Source: Petrolisthes cinctipes (Eukaryota; Arthropoda; Malacostraca; Decapoda; Porcellanidae). From it: DNA of 64,000 nt. Below, in pieces: positions 35,997 to 47,329 of the stretch. A program made the translations under genes and the position numbers. The number at the start of each line of letters is the position of its first letter. Position 1 is the stretch's first letter. The stretch covers positions 1 to 64,000 of the forward strand of contig JAWQEG010001402.1 of NCBI GenBank assembly GCA_033782935.1, given 5' to 3'. The notes below the pieces were generated by a model. It was not told where the DNA came from. It did no database searches and worked only from the letters and a program-made list of their open reading frames with translations.

Positions 35997-38900
35997 ATGG
36001 TAATAATATATCATGATGATGTATGTGGGTTCATCCAGCAGGGTCCATCAATTGAGGATGTTGCTGGCTTGTCTGTAGCTGAATTAAGAGTTGTGTGCGA
36101 ATACTTGGGTGTTACATCAGTTAGCAATATGAATAAGACCGACTTGGTAAACACTATCATAAACAGTGTGTGTCCTGAACATTCCTTAAGTGAGCGGGAA
36201 CAATTGGAAGCCGGTTCAATATTGACTGACCCTGTAATGGAACAATCTCTAGTAAATGGTGCTATAAGGACTGATAAGGATAAAGATAAGGATCCGGAGT
36301 TACTCCGGCTTGAGTTGCAAGTGTGTTTACAACAAGCTGAAACCGAAAAGCTCCGTTTGCAACTTGAGTTAAATAAACTTAACATTTCTAGTTCAGATAC
36401 CATCTCTCACTTTGACATAGTACGTGCATCTAAAATTATGCCCACCTTCTCAGAGGATACTGTTGATGAATTTGTTTGTGCTTTCGAAATGTTAGCAGAA
36501 ACTTTAAAATGGCCTAGAGGGGCTTGGCTTATTCTCTTGCAACGGTCTTTTACGGGGAAAGCGCTTCGTACTTATACTTCCCTCCCAGCTCGGGACATAT
36601 CCTATGAGACTGTGAAGGAAGAGGTATTAAAAGCTTACGCCCTTGTTCCTGAGGCTTATCGACAGCGTTTTCGTGGCATTGCTAGAAAGTATGATGAGAC
36701 TCACCTTGAGTTTGCAAGAAATAAGCGGGACGCTTTCACTAGATGGTTAAGGTCTAAAGGGGTTAATAGTTATGAAACATTGTTTGAATTAATTCTAATG
36801 GAAGACTTTTTAAGTTCAGTAACAAGGGATGTAAGTTTGTATTTATTAGATAGGGATTTCGAGACTGTAGAAAAAGCTGCTGGACAAGCTGATGTTTATG
36901 TATTGCGTCATGTCAAAAACCAATGTAATGGAGTCTCACAGGTGTCTAAAACTAGTAGTTCCCCTTTTCAGCAAAAGAAAGTATTAAAAACTGATGATCA
37001 AACAACTGTGGTTAAGACTGCTTCCCCACCTACTGGTGTATTTGTAAAGTCAGAGTATTTATGTACATTTTGTGGGAAGTCCGGCCATAAAGCTGAATTC
37101 TGTTGGAGGAAAAGGAAGCCTACTCTAATCGCATTTAAGAATGCTAAGACTAAGTCACCTCAGAAGGAAAAACCAGTTGCTTTGGTTTCTCCTCCTAGTG
37201 AACGAGAAACTTCCCTTCAGGAAGATTTGCTAGATGTTTCAGCTGAAGGTTCCCATATTGGAGTTTATCGCCCTTTTCTCTCGAGAGGCTTTGTGTTGGA
37301 GAATAATGATAACATTCCAATCACTATTTTACGGGATTCAGGATCTTTGCAAACACTGATCCGTTCTGGGATAACAACTGGTGAGGAGACAGGTAAATTT
37401 GTGGTTTTGGGTTCTTTATGGGGCCAGGGCTCAGCCCCTTTAATCAAAATTCATCTTGACTCCGATTGTTTCTGTGGTTTAGCAACTGTTGCAGTTTTAC
37501 CTGAACTTTCTGTTCGGGGTGTTGACCTAATATTGGGAAACGATTTGGCTGGTGGCAACATGGGACAACCTTTTTCACCACCAGTTTTGAGTGAGAGGCC
37601 ACAAACCTCTACTGAGTTGCAGCAGCTGGAAACCCAGGAGCCACACCTTTTTCCTCTTTGTGCTGTAACCGGTTCTATGGCAAAATCCCGTCAAGCCCTC
37701 GAGAGTAACCAGGCTGGAAGCTCTGGTCGTGAAAGTTTGGCTGAAGAACAGGTGTTTTTAGATATTTCTGGGTTGTTTGCTGATCAAGCTTCAGTTTCTA
37801 CTAATTGTAAATCTCCTACAGTTAAACCTATGGTTGGAAGGGCAGCACTTATTGCTGCGCAGCATGGAGATGAGACTTTGCAGCCTTGGATAGAGCAAGC
37901 ATATGGTCCACCTGAAGAGTCTAGCCCTACTACTAATTATTTTGTCCAAGATGGCGTTCTGTACCGTCGTTGGTTGCCACCACTTTTTCCTCAGGAGGAT
38001 GCACCTTGGGCTTCAGTTACACAGCTAGTGGTCCCCACTAGTCATAGGCAAGGTCTTCTTGAGCTGGCACATGACGGACGTTTTTCAGGACACTTAGGTG
38101 TTCGAAAAACATTTAACAGGCTCGCTAAGAAGTTTTACTGGCCAGGTATGAGGAGAGATGTTTCTAGACATTGTAAAACTTGTAAATTCTGTCAACAGGT
38201 TGGAAAGCCAAACAAAAAAATACCATTAGCTCCTCTTGTTAAAATACCACAGGTGCCTGAGCCATTTGTAACGGTCCAGTGTGATGTAGTGGGACCCTTA
38301 CCAAAGACTGCTAGAGGTCATGAATATATATTTACAATTATTGATGTATCAACTAGGTATTTACATGCTGTAGCTTTAAGGAAAATCTCTGCTAGAACCA
38401 TCTGTAATACTCTTTTGGATTTCTTTTCTCATTTTGGGTTACCGTACCTGGTACAAACAGATGGGGCATCATATTTTGTGGGGAAAGTGTTCAAGGAAGC
38501 CATGGCGGGATTGGGCATAGAACATTCTGTTTCATCCCCTTACCATCCACAGACTCAAGGTGCCGTAGAAAGGTCCCACCAGACCTTGAAGGGAATCTTG
38601 CGTAAGTATGCTCTTCAATTTCAATCTAATTGGGACGAAGACCTGCCCTATCGTTTGTTTGTGCTTAGAGATTCTCCAAATGAATCAACAGGGTTTTCTC
38701 CTTATGAATTGGTATTTGCCCATCAAGTCAGAGGACCTTTACATATAGTTAGGGAGAGGTTATTAGATAGTCCAGAAGAGAGCATCAGTATATTAGATAT
38801 GGTGGGTGACATCAGGCAAAGATTGTTGCGTTGTTGGGAAGTTGCTGCCCATAACTCTGAGCAGGCACGTGATAAAGCAAAAACTTGGTATGACAAGCGT

Positions 38901-40640
38901 GCCAGGCATAGAGAGTTCCACCCCGGTGATGAGGTACTTCTTCTTCTGCCAATACAGGGTCAACCTTTACAGGCAAAATTTAGTGGCCCTTACAAAGTGA
39001 TTAAGAAGATAAGCTCAACTAATTATATAATATCTACTCCTGACAGACGTCGTTCCCAACGCTTATGCCATATCAACACTCTCAAGCAGTATCACTCACG
39101 AGAACCCCCTGATACGCCTCCTGACTCCTCAGTTCCTGTGTGCGCCGCTGACGTTTGCCTTGTTGATAGCCAGCATGAAGAGGAAGAAGACGTCAGTCCA
39201 ATCACACTGTCATCTGTCAAGACTTGGCAGTCCAACTCAGCCACTATGCAAGAAAAGTTGGAACACCTACAACAACCACAGAAAACTGAAGTTTTAGATC
39301 TCCTATACAAGTACCCTTCTGTATTCAAGAATGAACCAGGTCGTACCACTGCTGTAGCTCATGACATCGACGTCGGTTCAGCTTCCCCCATCAAGCAGGC
39401 TCCCTACCGTGTTCATCCCAGCCGAGTGAACCAGATGATGTCAGAATTGGCAGATATGGAATCTTTAGGTGTGATCGAACCTTCGCAAGGTGAGTGGTGC
39501 TCACCTGTAACCCTTGTCCCCAAGAAGGATGGCAGTCTCCGATTTTGCATTGATTTCCGCAAAGTGAACACTGTCACAAAGAAAGACTCCTTTCCAATCC
39601 CGAGGATCGACGACTGTGTAGAAGCCATAGGAAACTCAAAGTACCTGACGAAGATCGACTGTCTACGCGGCTTTTGGCAAGTACCCCTGACCAAGCGGGC
39701 GCAGGAAATATCATGTTTTGCAACCCTGGGTAAAATGTATAAGTTTACTGTAATGCCTTTTGGGTTGACCAATGCCCCTGCAACTTTCCAACGCTTGATG
39801 AATAAGGTAACTGCTGATGTCCCCAACTGTGTTGTATACCTAGATGATATTATAGTATTTTCAGACACATGGGATGATCATTTGCTGCAGTTAGATGCTC
39901 TCTTCTCGGCTCTAGATAGCGCTGGGTTAGTGGTTAATCTTAAGAAATCTGAATTTGTATGTGCCCAGTTGCTATATTTAGGACATGTTATTGGTTTAGG
40001 AACACTTGCTCCACCTACTGCAAAATGTGAAGGAATTTTTAAAATGCTTGTTCCAAGTAACAAACAACAAGTGCGTCGTTTTCTAGGAGCTGTAGGATAT
40101 TATAGGAGATATGTGTGTAACTTTGCAGACTTAGCTTTACCACTTACCAATTTATTGAAGAAGGGCAGTAACTTTATTTGGTCACGAGCATGCCAAGATT
40201 CTTTTCAAGGTCTGAAAGATGTTCTGTGCTCATACCCTGTTTTAATGGCTCCTAATTTCTACAGACCATTTAAAATCGCTTGTGACGCCAGTGACCTTGC
40301 AGCAGGATCTGCATTGCTGCAGGAAGATGTTGATGGTGTGGATCATCCTGTGGCATACTACAGTAAGAAATTCACTCCAGCTCAAACCCGCTATGCTACA
40401 GTAGAGAAAGAACTGCTATCAATAATACTGGCGTTGCAACACTTCAGTTACTACCTGACACCATGTAAAACCATAACCGTGTACACTGATCACAAACCTT
40501 TAAAATATTTTAAGTCTTTTGGTGATAAAAACCAGCGTCTAGCTCGGTGGAGTTTGTATCTCCAAAATTATAATTTATCAGTTTATCATATAAAATGTAC
40601 TGCTAATGTTTTGGCAGACTATTTGTCCCGACCAATGTAA
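35997..40640 (+). CDS. Gmr1-like Gag-Pol polyprotein
   Basis: 1547 codons from ATG 35997; the frame is open 18 bases further up but without ATG. N-terminus: SAP-like segment LSVAELRVVCEYLGVTSV. Gag: capsid and SCAN-like region ending ETLFELILMEDFLSSV and AAGQADVY (~residues 140-310), zinc knuckle CTFCGKSGHKAEFC (~355). Protease: LRDSGSLQTLI (~445). Integrase: H-H (GHLG) and CKTCKFC (~690-735), D (QCDVVGPL), D (QTDGASYF), E (GAVERSHQ). RT: RFCIDFRKVN, KIDCLRGFWQV, YLDDIIVFS (~1285). RNase H: ACDASDLAAG, YTDHKPLK, ADYLSR at the C-terminus. No stop, no frameshift, all catalytic residues seen. Confidence 0.93.
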   Translation: MVIIYHDDVCGFIQQGPSIEDVAGLSVAELRVVCEYLGVTSVSNMNKTDLVNTIINSVCPEHSLSEREQLEAGSILTDPVMEQSLVNGAIRTDKDKDKDPELLRLELQVCLQQAETEKLRLQLELNKLNISSSDTISHFDIVRASKIMPTFSEDTVDEFVCAFEMLAETLKWPRGAWLILLQRSFTGKALRTYTSLPARDISYETVKEEVLKAYALVPEAYRQRFRGIARKYDETHLEFARNKRDAFTRWLRSKGVNSYETLFELILMEDFLSSVTRDVSLYLLDRDFETVEKAAGQADVYVLRHVKNQCNGVSQVSKTSSSPFQQKKVLKTDDQTTVVKTASPPTGVFVKSEYLCTFCGKSGHKAEFCWRKRKPTLIAFKNAKTKSPQKEKPVALVSPPSERETSLQEDLLDVSAEGSHIGVYRPFLSRGFVLENNDNIPITILRDSGSLQTLIRSGITTGEETGKFVVLGSLWGQGSAPLIKIHLDSDCFCGLATVAVLPELSVRGVDLILGNDLAGGNMGQPFSPPVLSERPQTSTELQQLETQEPHLFPLCAVTGSMAKSRQALESNQAGSSGRESLAEEQVFLDISGLFADQASVSTNCKSPTVKPMVGRAALIAAQHGDETLQPWIEQAYGPPEESSPTTNYFVQDGVLYRRWLPPLFPQEDAPWASVTQLVVPTSHRQGLLELAHDGRFSGHLGVRKTFNRLAKKFYWPGMRRDVSRHCKTCKFCQQVGKPNKKIPLAPLVKIPQVPEPFVTVQCDVVGPLPKTARGHEYIFTIIDVSTRYLHAVALRKISARTICNTLLDFFSHFGLPYLVQTDGASYFVGKVFKEAMAGLGIEHSVSSPYHPQTQGAVERSHQTLKGILRKYALQFQSNWDEDLPYRLFVLRDSPNESTGFSPYELVFAHQVRGPLHIVRERLLDSPEESISILDMVGDIRQRLLRCWEVAAHNSEQARDKAKTWYDKRARHREFHPGDEVLLLLPIQGQPLQAKFSGPYKVIKKISSTNYIISTPDRRRSQRLCHINTLKQYHSREPPDTPPDSSVPVCAADVCLVDSQHEEEEDVSPITLSSVKTWQSNSATMQEKLEHLQQPQKTEVLDLLYKYPSVFKNEPGRTTAVAHDIDVGSASPIKQAPYRVHPSRVNQMMSELADMESLGVIEPSQGEWCSPVTLVPKKDGSLRFCIDFRKVNTVTKKDSFPIPRIDDCVEAIGNSKYLTKIDCLRGFWQVPLTKRAQEISCFATLGKMYKFTVMPFGLTNAPATFQRLMNKVTADVPNCVVYLDDIIVFSDTWDDHLLQLDALFSALDSAGLVVNLKKSEFVCAQLLYLGHVIGLGTLAPPTAKCEGIFKMLVPSNKQQVRRFLGAVGYYRRYVCNFADLALPLTNLLKKGSNFIWSRACQDSFQGLKDVLCSYPVLMAPNFYRPFKIACDASDLAAGSALLQEDVDGVDHPVAYYSKKFTPAQTRYATVEKELLSIILALQHFSYYLTPCKTITVYTDHKPLKYFKSFGDKNQRLARWSLYLQNYNLSVYHIKCTANVLADYLSRPM

Positions 40641-40674
40641 ATTTTACAAAATTTGTACCCCAAATTTTGTCTTA

Positions 40675-40686
40675 TGTGGGGAAGGC
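40675..40686 (+). promoter_or_regulatory. Polypurine tract of the Gmr1-like element
   Basis: GTGGGGAAGG directly before the 3' LTR. Confidence 0.7.
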
Positions 40687-41161
40687 TGTTACGACCATTG
40701 TTTTTAGTATAAACTATTGTTAATAATGTTAAGAGTCAGTGAAGCTGGGGTTGGGGTAGTTGTGTGTGTGACCTGGTGTTTCATATCTCAGAGCTCGTGG
40801 AGCTCTGAGTTTACCAGGTAGGCATAGTGTTGGTGTTAGGCAGTAGGTCTCCTCCCTCCAACAGAGTAACATCTCTCTCCTGGAGCTCCACAACTGGTGA
40901 GACTGACGTATTGTAAACTCAGGATTGTCCACAGCATTGTAGGTTTAAGTTTATAGGTTTAAGTAGTTAAGATATGTGTTTGAGTAACGATTCACCGGTG
41001 AGTGAAATTCTATTTAATTATTTGTTTCCGTTGTGCATATTTGTGGTTATATTACAATATATTTATAAATTTACTAAAGTATTTTGTGTATATCCCATAA
41101 CGTCTAGTCACGCTGACTGAACCTGGAGACACGTAGTGTTGCGTTAGAGTCGGTCGTAACA
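40687..41161 (+). repeat. 3' LTR of the Gmr1-like element
   Basis: 475 bp, ends TGTTACGACC and GGTCGTAACA, followed by ATGG. Confidence 0.9.
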
Positions 41162-41165
41162 ATGG

Positions 41166-42510
41166 GCATAGGAATTTGGTTTTAAATATATGTGCACTTA
41201 CTTTTGCGGTTTTTATCGTAGTGGTGCCGCCACTAAATATCTAGAAAATGGTTAACCATAGGTAATAACTTATTTGTACCCTGATTCGAAATTGGTAAGG
41301 AAAGTAGATCTATTCCTACTACGTCCCATGATTCGTCCAGGATTAGGGATTCCCATCATGGAACAGAGGTCCAAATGTATGGCCTTTATTTGCATTATAT
41401 GTTTCGCACTGAGCGATATATGTGTTTCATCATCTACCCTTAGTTTATGTTAATAGTATATTGTATGGAGAGTGATTAGGTACCTATCTCTCCCAGGATG
41501 TCCTGCTGCATTATGATATAAGGGTAATTAATACTGAGGGAATCATTATTTGTTGTATCACTATTTGATTGGTTTGTCCGTCACGTTTCCTTAGTTTTCT
41601 GTAAATAATATCATGAAGGGAAAAGTTATTTACGTGACAGGGTAATTATGGTCCATTATTTTCATCCTCAGTTTTTAATTAATATTTTCTTACATTTATC
41701 ATAGAATTTTTTGCTAATGTTAAGGTCAAAGTCCATGGGTGTCCCCTGAACTAAAAGGACAAGATGACTGTTTAAGGGATCTGCTACTTTATTTAATCGT
41801 CCTGGAAGGTAGTTAATATCAATATGCGGGAGAAATTCCTGAATGGTTAGATATTATCTGGCTAATTTTCCCATTAGGGTTTGAGGTTATAGTAAGCCAA
41901 GGATCGTTTGATAATTCGCGAAAACATGTAAAGGATAACCTAATACGATTTTTCTAATAGTACAAAGTGCCCATAATATTGCTTAAGTTTCCTGTTTTGT
42001 TACAGAGTAACGAGTTCCCTGTGCATTTAATATTCTTTAAGCATAAGCACATACCTGACATAGACCCATAGCTATCTCTTACATAAATACAGCGCCTAAG
42101 CCTACTGAAGAAGCATCCGTACACGTGATATAAGTTAATGAATATTTGGGAACGCAAGAATTGAAGCTGACATTAATTAACCTTTAATAATTCAAAGCTC
42201 AGCTATTTTTTCTGGCATCCATACAAAATCTCGAGTTGATTATTTAGGGGTTTAGCTACTTGGGAAAATTCTTTACAAAGATTCTATATAAGAACATAAA
42301 CCCAAGAATGATTTTATGTTAGTAGCATTTATTTGGAATAGTGAATACTCTCATTGCTCGTATTTTATCAGATTGTGTATGGAGCACAGTGGCGGTTAAT
42401 GTATAATCTAAAATGATAATTTCCTGGTAAGAAAATGATACATAGACATTTAAAGTTTGAGGCCTACCTAATGTAATCTCTGTATAACCTTCTTTATTGT
42501 TACTTATTGT
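41166..42510 (-). pseudogene. Decayed Gypsy element: RT end, RNase H, integrase start
   Basis: Read on the minus strand from 42510 downward with many stops: SDKIRAMRVFTIPN, IKSFLGLCSYIESL (RT thumb), SASILAFPNIH, TCTDASSVGLGAVF, RILNAQGTRYSVTKQET, then INYLPGRLNKVADP (end of RNase H), and near 41200-41330 LDESWDVVGIDLLSLPISNQ (integrase catalytic core start). Here RNase H precedes integrase, the ordinary Gypsy order, so it differs from the Gmr1-like element inserted in it. Its continuation is at 34700-35461. Confidence 0.75.
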
Positions 42511-42516
42511 GAATGT

Positions 42517-43467
42517 ACAGCTCCGGACAGATCAAAGATCCACACCCCATCCATCAGCAACTTGGTTTGGGCCTCGTCGGAACTGGTAACAGTTGCAGGT
42601 GGAGGGAGGGGGGATGTTAGTGGGAGAGGAAGAGAGAAATGTGGGCGGGGCTATATAGGAGGTAATGTAGAGAAGACGTGTGTCAGGAGGAATGAATGAA
42701 GCATACACTGTGAACGGTATCGAATCATCAATAGTATAAAGCAGGGTTCTTCAAACTTTTTCAGTCGTGACCCAGTTTTTACTATGACATCATTCTTGCG
42801 ACCCATACAGAAAGATCTTTTACAAATGATCAGAATTATCAACCAAAGAAAATACAAGGCCAGAAACTGAAACGTAATATTTATGATTAAAAGGAATTCT
42901 AACCAGAATTATAAACACTGCCTCACCTACTCCTCCCTCTCTCTCTCTCTCTCTCATTCTCTCTCAAGAAGGCTATTATTCGTGCAATGATTTTGTTTTA
43001 TTGATAATTAAATATATGAATATTCGATTATAAAAATATGTTAGGTGGATTCATGTATGAACTTCATATTTATTTTATTGTCACGAACATTATTATTCTA
43101 TTTTATTCATGTATTTATTTTTGTGAGCCTGCGGCCCAGTTTGGAGGAATTCGGGACCCGTAGTTTGAAGAATCCGGGTTTAAAGAAGTGCATACTGCAT
43201 TAACGTAGGTGGATATAGGAGAGAAGAAATGTGATGATTTGAGGCGAGGGTGAGGGGGAAGAGGGTAAGATAAATGAAGGTGATTAGTTGAAAAGTAATA
43301 ACAAACAAATATAATTAGAATATCTGTTACATTATATCCTTTGAATAAAGGCACTGTCTTTTGTTCACCATTGTAGTCGGATAGACTACTGAATATATAT
43401 TATCCTTTGGATATTAGACAGCTATCCCTGTATTCCTTTTATCCCTCGTGCTTGCCCCGTAGGCATA
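42517..43467 (-). repeat. ~950-bp interspersed repeat, copy B (inverted to copy A)
   Basis: Starts GTACAGCTCCGGACAGATCA and matches the reverse complement of 30001-30967, including a CTCT-microsatellite near 42940. Contains no recognisable gene. Confidence 0.75.
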
Positions 43468-43589
43468 TTCCCCAAGTTTGACGGGGTATATGCCATAGGA
43501 GAAATTAGAGCCAATCAGAGCCCGAGTTGACTTCTCGGTGTGCCAGACGTACGACGAGTTGTAAACAAACCTTTGATCGCTTCCCCCCT

Positions 43590-43772
43590 CATGCGAAAGA
43601 GAGAGAAGAGAAGTGAAGTGAAGAGAAGAGAAGAGAGAGAGAGAGAGAGAGAATATAGGTCGAGATGAGAGAAAATAGAAAGATAGATAGATAGCTATAT
43701 TATAAAAGAGAGGATAGAGCATTACTACTATGGTACATAAGTACCGTGCTAAAATGAACGTAGGATATAGCC

Positions 43773-43828
<56 letters not shown>

Positions 43829-44270
43829 TTATAAAAAGGAAGGAAGAAAGTAAGAATAGAGTAGTACTACTAAAAACAATGTAGAATAAAACAATTTTTA
43901 TGACACCAAAGAGGTGCTGATGGAATGGCGAAATCGAACTGCAGAGATGCAATTTTACCATATTTAACATCCTCTTTTTGCCCCACGTCCATTTCTTTCT
44001 TATCTTCATGAGAGAGAGAGAGTGTAGGACGAGATGGGAGAGAAAATAGAAAGATAGGCATATATATTATAAAAGAGAGGATAGATTATTTTCACTATAG
44101 TACAATACATATACGTACTAATAAGAACGTATAGCCCCTCATGAGAGAGAGAGAGAGAGAGTGTCTTATAATAAGGAAGGAAGAGCGAATAGAGTAGTAC
44201 TACTAAAAAAAACGGTGAAGAAAAAAAAATTATGACACCAAAGAGGTGCTGATGGAAAGACGAAATCTCA
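43590..44270. repeat. GA-rich region with ~370-bp tandem duplication
   Basis: Two diverged copies share AAATAGAAAGATAG, ATTATAAAAGAGAGGATAGA, TATAGCCCCTCA, a (GA)n run, GTCTTATAA-AAGGAAGGAA and TTATGACACCAAAGAGGTGC TGATGGAA; the first runs about 43674-43925, the second about 44040-44255. The (GA)n runs are at ~43633-43650, 43777-43826 and 44142-44161. It lies directly upstream of the MULE exons. Confidence 0.7.
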
Positions 44271-44689
44271 GCGCGCGGCTGATTTCGCATGCTCATCTGA
44301 GGCGTCGCAGCGACGTAGCGTCGCTACTTCAGGTTCAGGACTCGGGAGCGTCTGTTTCAAACACCGTCTCCCTTCACACATATAATTAAAGACAGGAATC
44401 GTTGGATTGATGGAGTCCAGCCTCGTTATCTGCGATATGCTCAACTTTGAAGAGTATGGGTTTCGGAACGTGGATATTCGAGAGGAAGAGGACTGTTTAA
44501 AACTGCGGACAAACGTGAAAAACCGTGAGGAGTTTCAGCGATGGAGGGAAGTCTTTTGCATGAATACTAGTACCTGCTTCAACTCCTCCAGACTTTTCCC
44601 TGTAGGCGTCAGGAAGGCCTTTCGACAACGTCTGATATGCCATCATATGGCGTGAAGACGCACAAAGGAGTAAAGAAAACTTCTACTGG

Positions 44690-45532
44690 GTAAGTACAGT
44701 TAACTTAAATTGATATTTGCGTATTGGCATATTTGGGGCTCCCTTTTAATGGAGTTCATCCTGGTAAGAGTAAGATTTACTTATAGTATGGTAGCCTCTT
44801 TTTCCTGTTATTCCGTTATCAGGATTCCATAGTTGTACACAGTAGAGAAGACTGCCAGTTTCTGGAACAAATTTAATTGTTTCTTACCTGGGTGGCTACC
44901 CATAAACAAGTCAGCACCAAACCTAAGTTAATCAAACCAGGCCTAAAACCCAACCTAACCTACCCTAACATGAGCTCATTGTTTAAAAAAGATACTATTG
45001 CAAACAAAATGCCATACAACCTAACAATCCTATTTTGCATTGAAAAAATGTAGCAGCATAAAACATTACGTGAAAATCAATCAAAATTATCCCCAAATCT
45101 GGCAATAATCATTATCCAAATATAGCCAGTAACTGTATTGAATGGACTTCAATAATAACTGAGCATTATGGTTGACTATAGGTTTTACTTCACACAACAA
45201 CTGTACAGTCATACAAAGCCTACCAAAAAACAAGTAGAATAATAGTATTATTAACACACAAATTCCCAGATTATGTAGAATACAGTATTTGGCTACTATT
45301 ATTAATTGCTGAATGTCTTGAGGTTTTAAATTACTGGACATAATTATACTGTACTGTACTTGTAAAGTTTTAAACCAGTCCATACCCAACCCCCACAGTT
45401 CCCCACAGCAGCTTAAATTAATCCTTATACTAGTACTGTAAGTATATACAGTATGCAGTTAATTAGTGTATGGATCATACTGATTTCTCATGATGGTAAA
45501 CATATTTTAGCAATATTATTCTATAGTTGCAG
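44690..45532 (+). other. Intron A-B of the MULE pseudogene
   Basis: Begins GTAAGT and ends TTGCAG. AT-rich; no gene or repeat recognised. Confidence 0.55.
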
Positions 45533-45723
45533 GATGTTCATGGATGCCACAATTTAGATTGTACACCGTCATGCTACTATAGCTGACAAACTTCTGCAGG
45601 AGTTTCCATGTTTTGTGGAAATTAATGGGAAGCACAATCATCCTCTCGATTCAGCTGATGTCCTCAATCGATTACGGATACCATTTACTACAAGAGAAGT
45701 ATTTGAGAAGTACTTTGAGCAAG

Positions 45724-47105
45724 GTAAAGATTAGTTAAACCAATATACAAAGAGTTTATATAATCAGCATGCCTAATTAGGAGCTCTAACTAGTTCAAGA
45801 TAGGAATGGTAAAATATTTTGCAATTTAATTTACTCATCCATATTCCATTAAATAAAAACTTGACTGAATTAAAAAATTACCGTATAGCACATTTGTGAA
45901 ATATGTATGGTAATGATTAAAGTTTCAGATAAAAACACGTTTTCATATAGAATATATCTCATACAGTATTTTAAACATTGCTTTAGTAGATAACAACAGT
46001 GTCACAGATTTCATTTAGATTTACATGGATAATTTGCATTTCCACAAGTTTTTTAAATTATAATTACTGTATGCAATAATTATCAATATATGATTGTAAC
46101 TAGAGTTTTAAGGAATGGGTGGTAACCCTAATTAAAACAATTGATCTCCAGGATGAAATTTCATTAATGTACTTATTTTTTTTTCAGAAATCAAGACAAA
46201 TGAACAAAATCCATCGCCTCACCTATACAGTACAGTACTGTGTATTTGCTAAACAATAATCATAGGTTTACCGTAAATAGGGGGATGAAGTCGATAACAT
46301 AAAATACTAAATATAAAAGCTAAAATTTATAAGTACAGTATAACTGACTGTAAAAGAGTAAAATATAGCACTGTAGTACGTACTGTACATACATATACCA
46401 GGCTTTTATCTCCATGCTGGAGGTAGCCCAGTCGCATATTCCCGAAGTTTGACTGGGAGAAATTAGATCCAATCACAGCCCGAGTTGACCGCAGTAGTAT
46501 AGACCATAATATTAAATAGAGTACAGAAATATAGACCTTAATTAATATTAATAAGTATTTGAATTAGTAATAAGCTTCGCTGGTAATCATGACACTAAGA
46601 GAAGTAAATTCAGCAAGTTCAGTTCATGGAGAACCACAAGCATGCACTTATATTAAAGTAAAGTACAGTAATGTTAATGGTACATAGTACACAGTTGTTA
46701 GCATAATTGGATTATGTACAGTATCAGCAAATTATTAGCAAAATCAGTAATTACGTAAATTAAGTGGACTGCAGTAATTCCTTAAGATATATGGCGTGTT
46801 TCTCTTTGGGATGACCTGAATATTATTTAGCAACAAAAGCACTCATCAATTATTCCTTCATCATTTTTCTCATCCGTGGGTTGGGGAGTGGGATTACCTT
46901 GAACAGGTATATGCATATGTTTTACCATTATATTATGTATAGTATAGCTTTTTGCCATACAGTACAGTAAAATAATAAAATATGTGAGTCTATTTAGCTA
47001 CTTTGGCATGTATCAAAGTGTACCATTGTTGCCTAGATAGACAAGCTGTTTTGCTGTTGATTGTCATTAAGTATGTCAGTAGCTATAATGTACTAATTTT
47101 TACAG
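45724..47105 (+). other. Intron B-C of the MULE pseudogene
   Basis: Begins GTAAAG and ends TTTACAG. It includes at ~46430-46490 a copy of the interspersed CATATTCCCGAAGTTTGAC...GAGAAATTAGA motif also seen at ~43463 and ~27420, in the same orientation. Otherwise AT-rich and featureless. Confidence 0.5.
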
Positions 47106-47329
47106 GTATGACAACAGCTCAAGCACACAGGCATCATCTGATGAAAATGGAACTGAGTGATGATTTGCAAGGGCAAGCAAATCATGCCATAAATCCCTAT
47201 CCACGTGCTATTGAATACATGAGGGACATATGGATGGCTAGAGAGTATGGTGGGTTGAACAGTCCATCCATGTTTGAAGCCATACATAAGTATGCCAAGG
47301 ATAACCCAGAGGTGACGTCTTTTTTTGCG

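Larger units (their letters stand above)
35466..41161 (+). mobile_element. Gmr1-like Gypsy LTR retrotransposon, intact and very young
   Basis: Two 475-bp LTRs (35466-35940, 40687-41161) with perfect 10-bp inverted ends TGTTACGACC/GGTCGTAACA. By my comparison they differ at one position (C/T near 35893/41114). Target duplication ATGG at 35462-35465 and 41162-41165. A single ORF carries gag, protease, integrase, RT and RNase H in that order. Integrase before RT is the hallmark of the Gmr1 clade of Gypsy elements. It interrupts an older Gypsy remnant. Confidence 0.92.
44410..47311 (+). pseudogene. MULE (Mutator-like) transposase, N-terminal exons, decayed
   Basis: Three exons can be joined by consistent splice signals. 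Exon A 44410-44689: LRTNVKNREEFQRWREVFCM, a WRKY/FLYWCH-like start of MULE proteins, with a TGA that needs a one-base shift, donor GTAAGT. Exon B 45533-45723: IVHRHATIADKLLQEFPCFV, INGKHNHPLDSAD, FTTREVFEKYFEQ, with an in-frame TAG before IVHR, donor GTAAAG. Exon C 47106-47311: GMTTAQAHRHHLM, AIEYMRDIWMAREYGGLNSP. The B-C junction keeps the frame (EQ/G). The DDE catalytic part is absent: coding ends where the Fanzor sequence begins. The family cuts and pastes DNA; this copy cannot. Confidence 0.7.
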
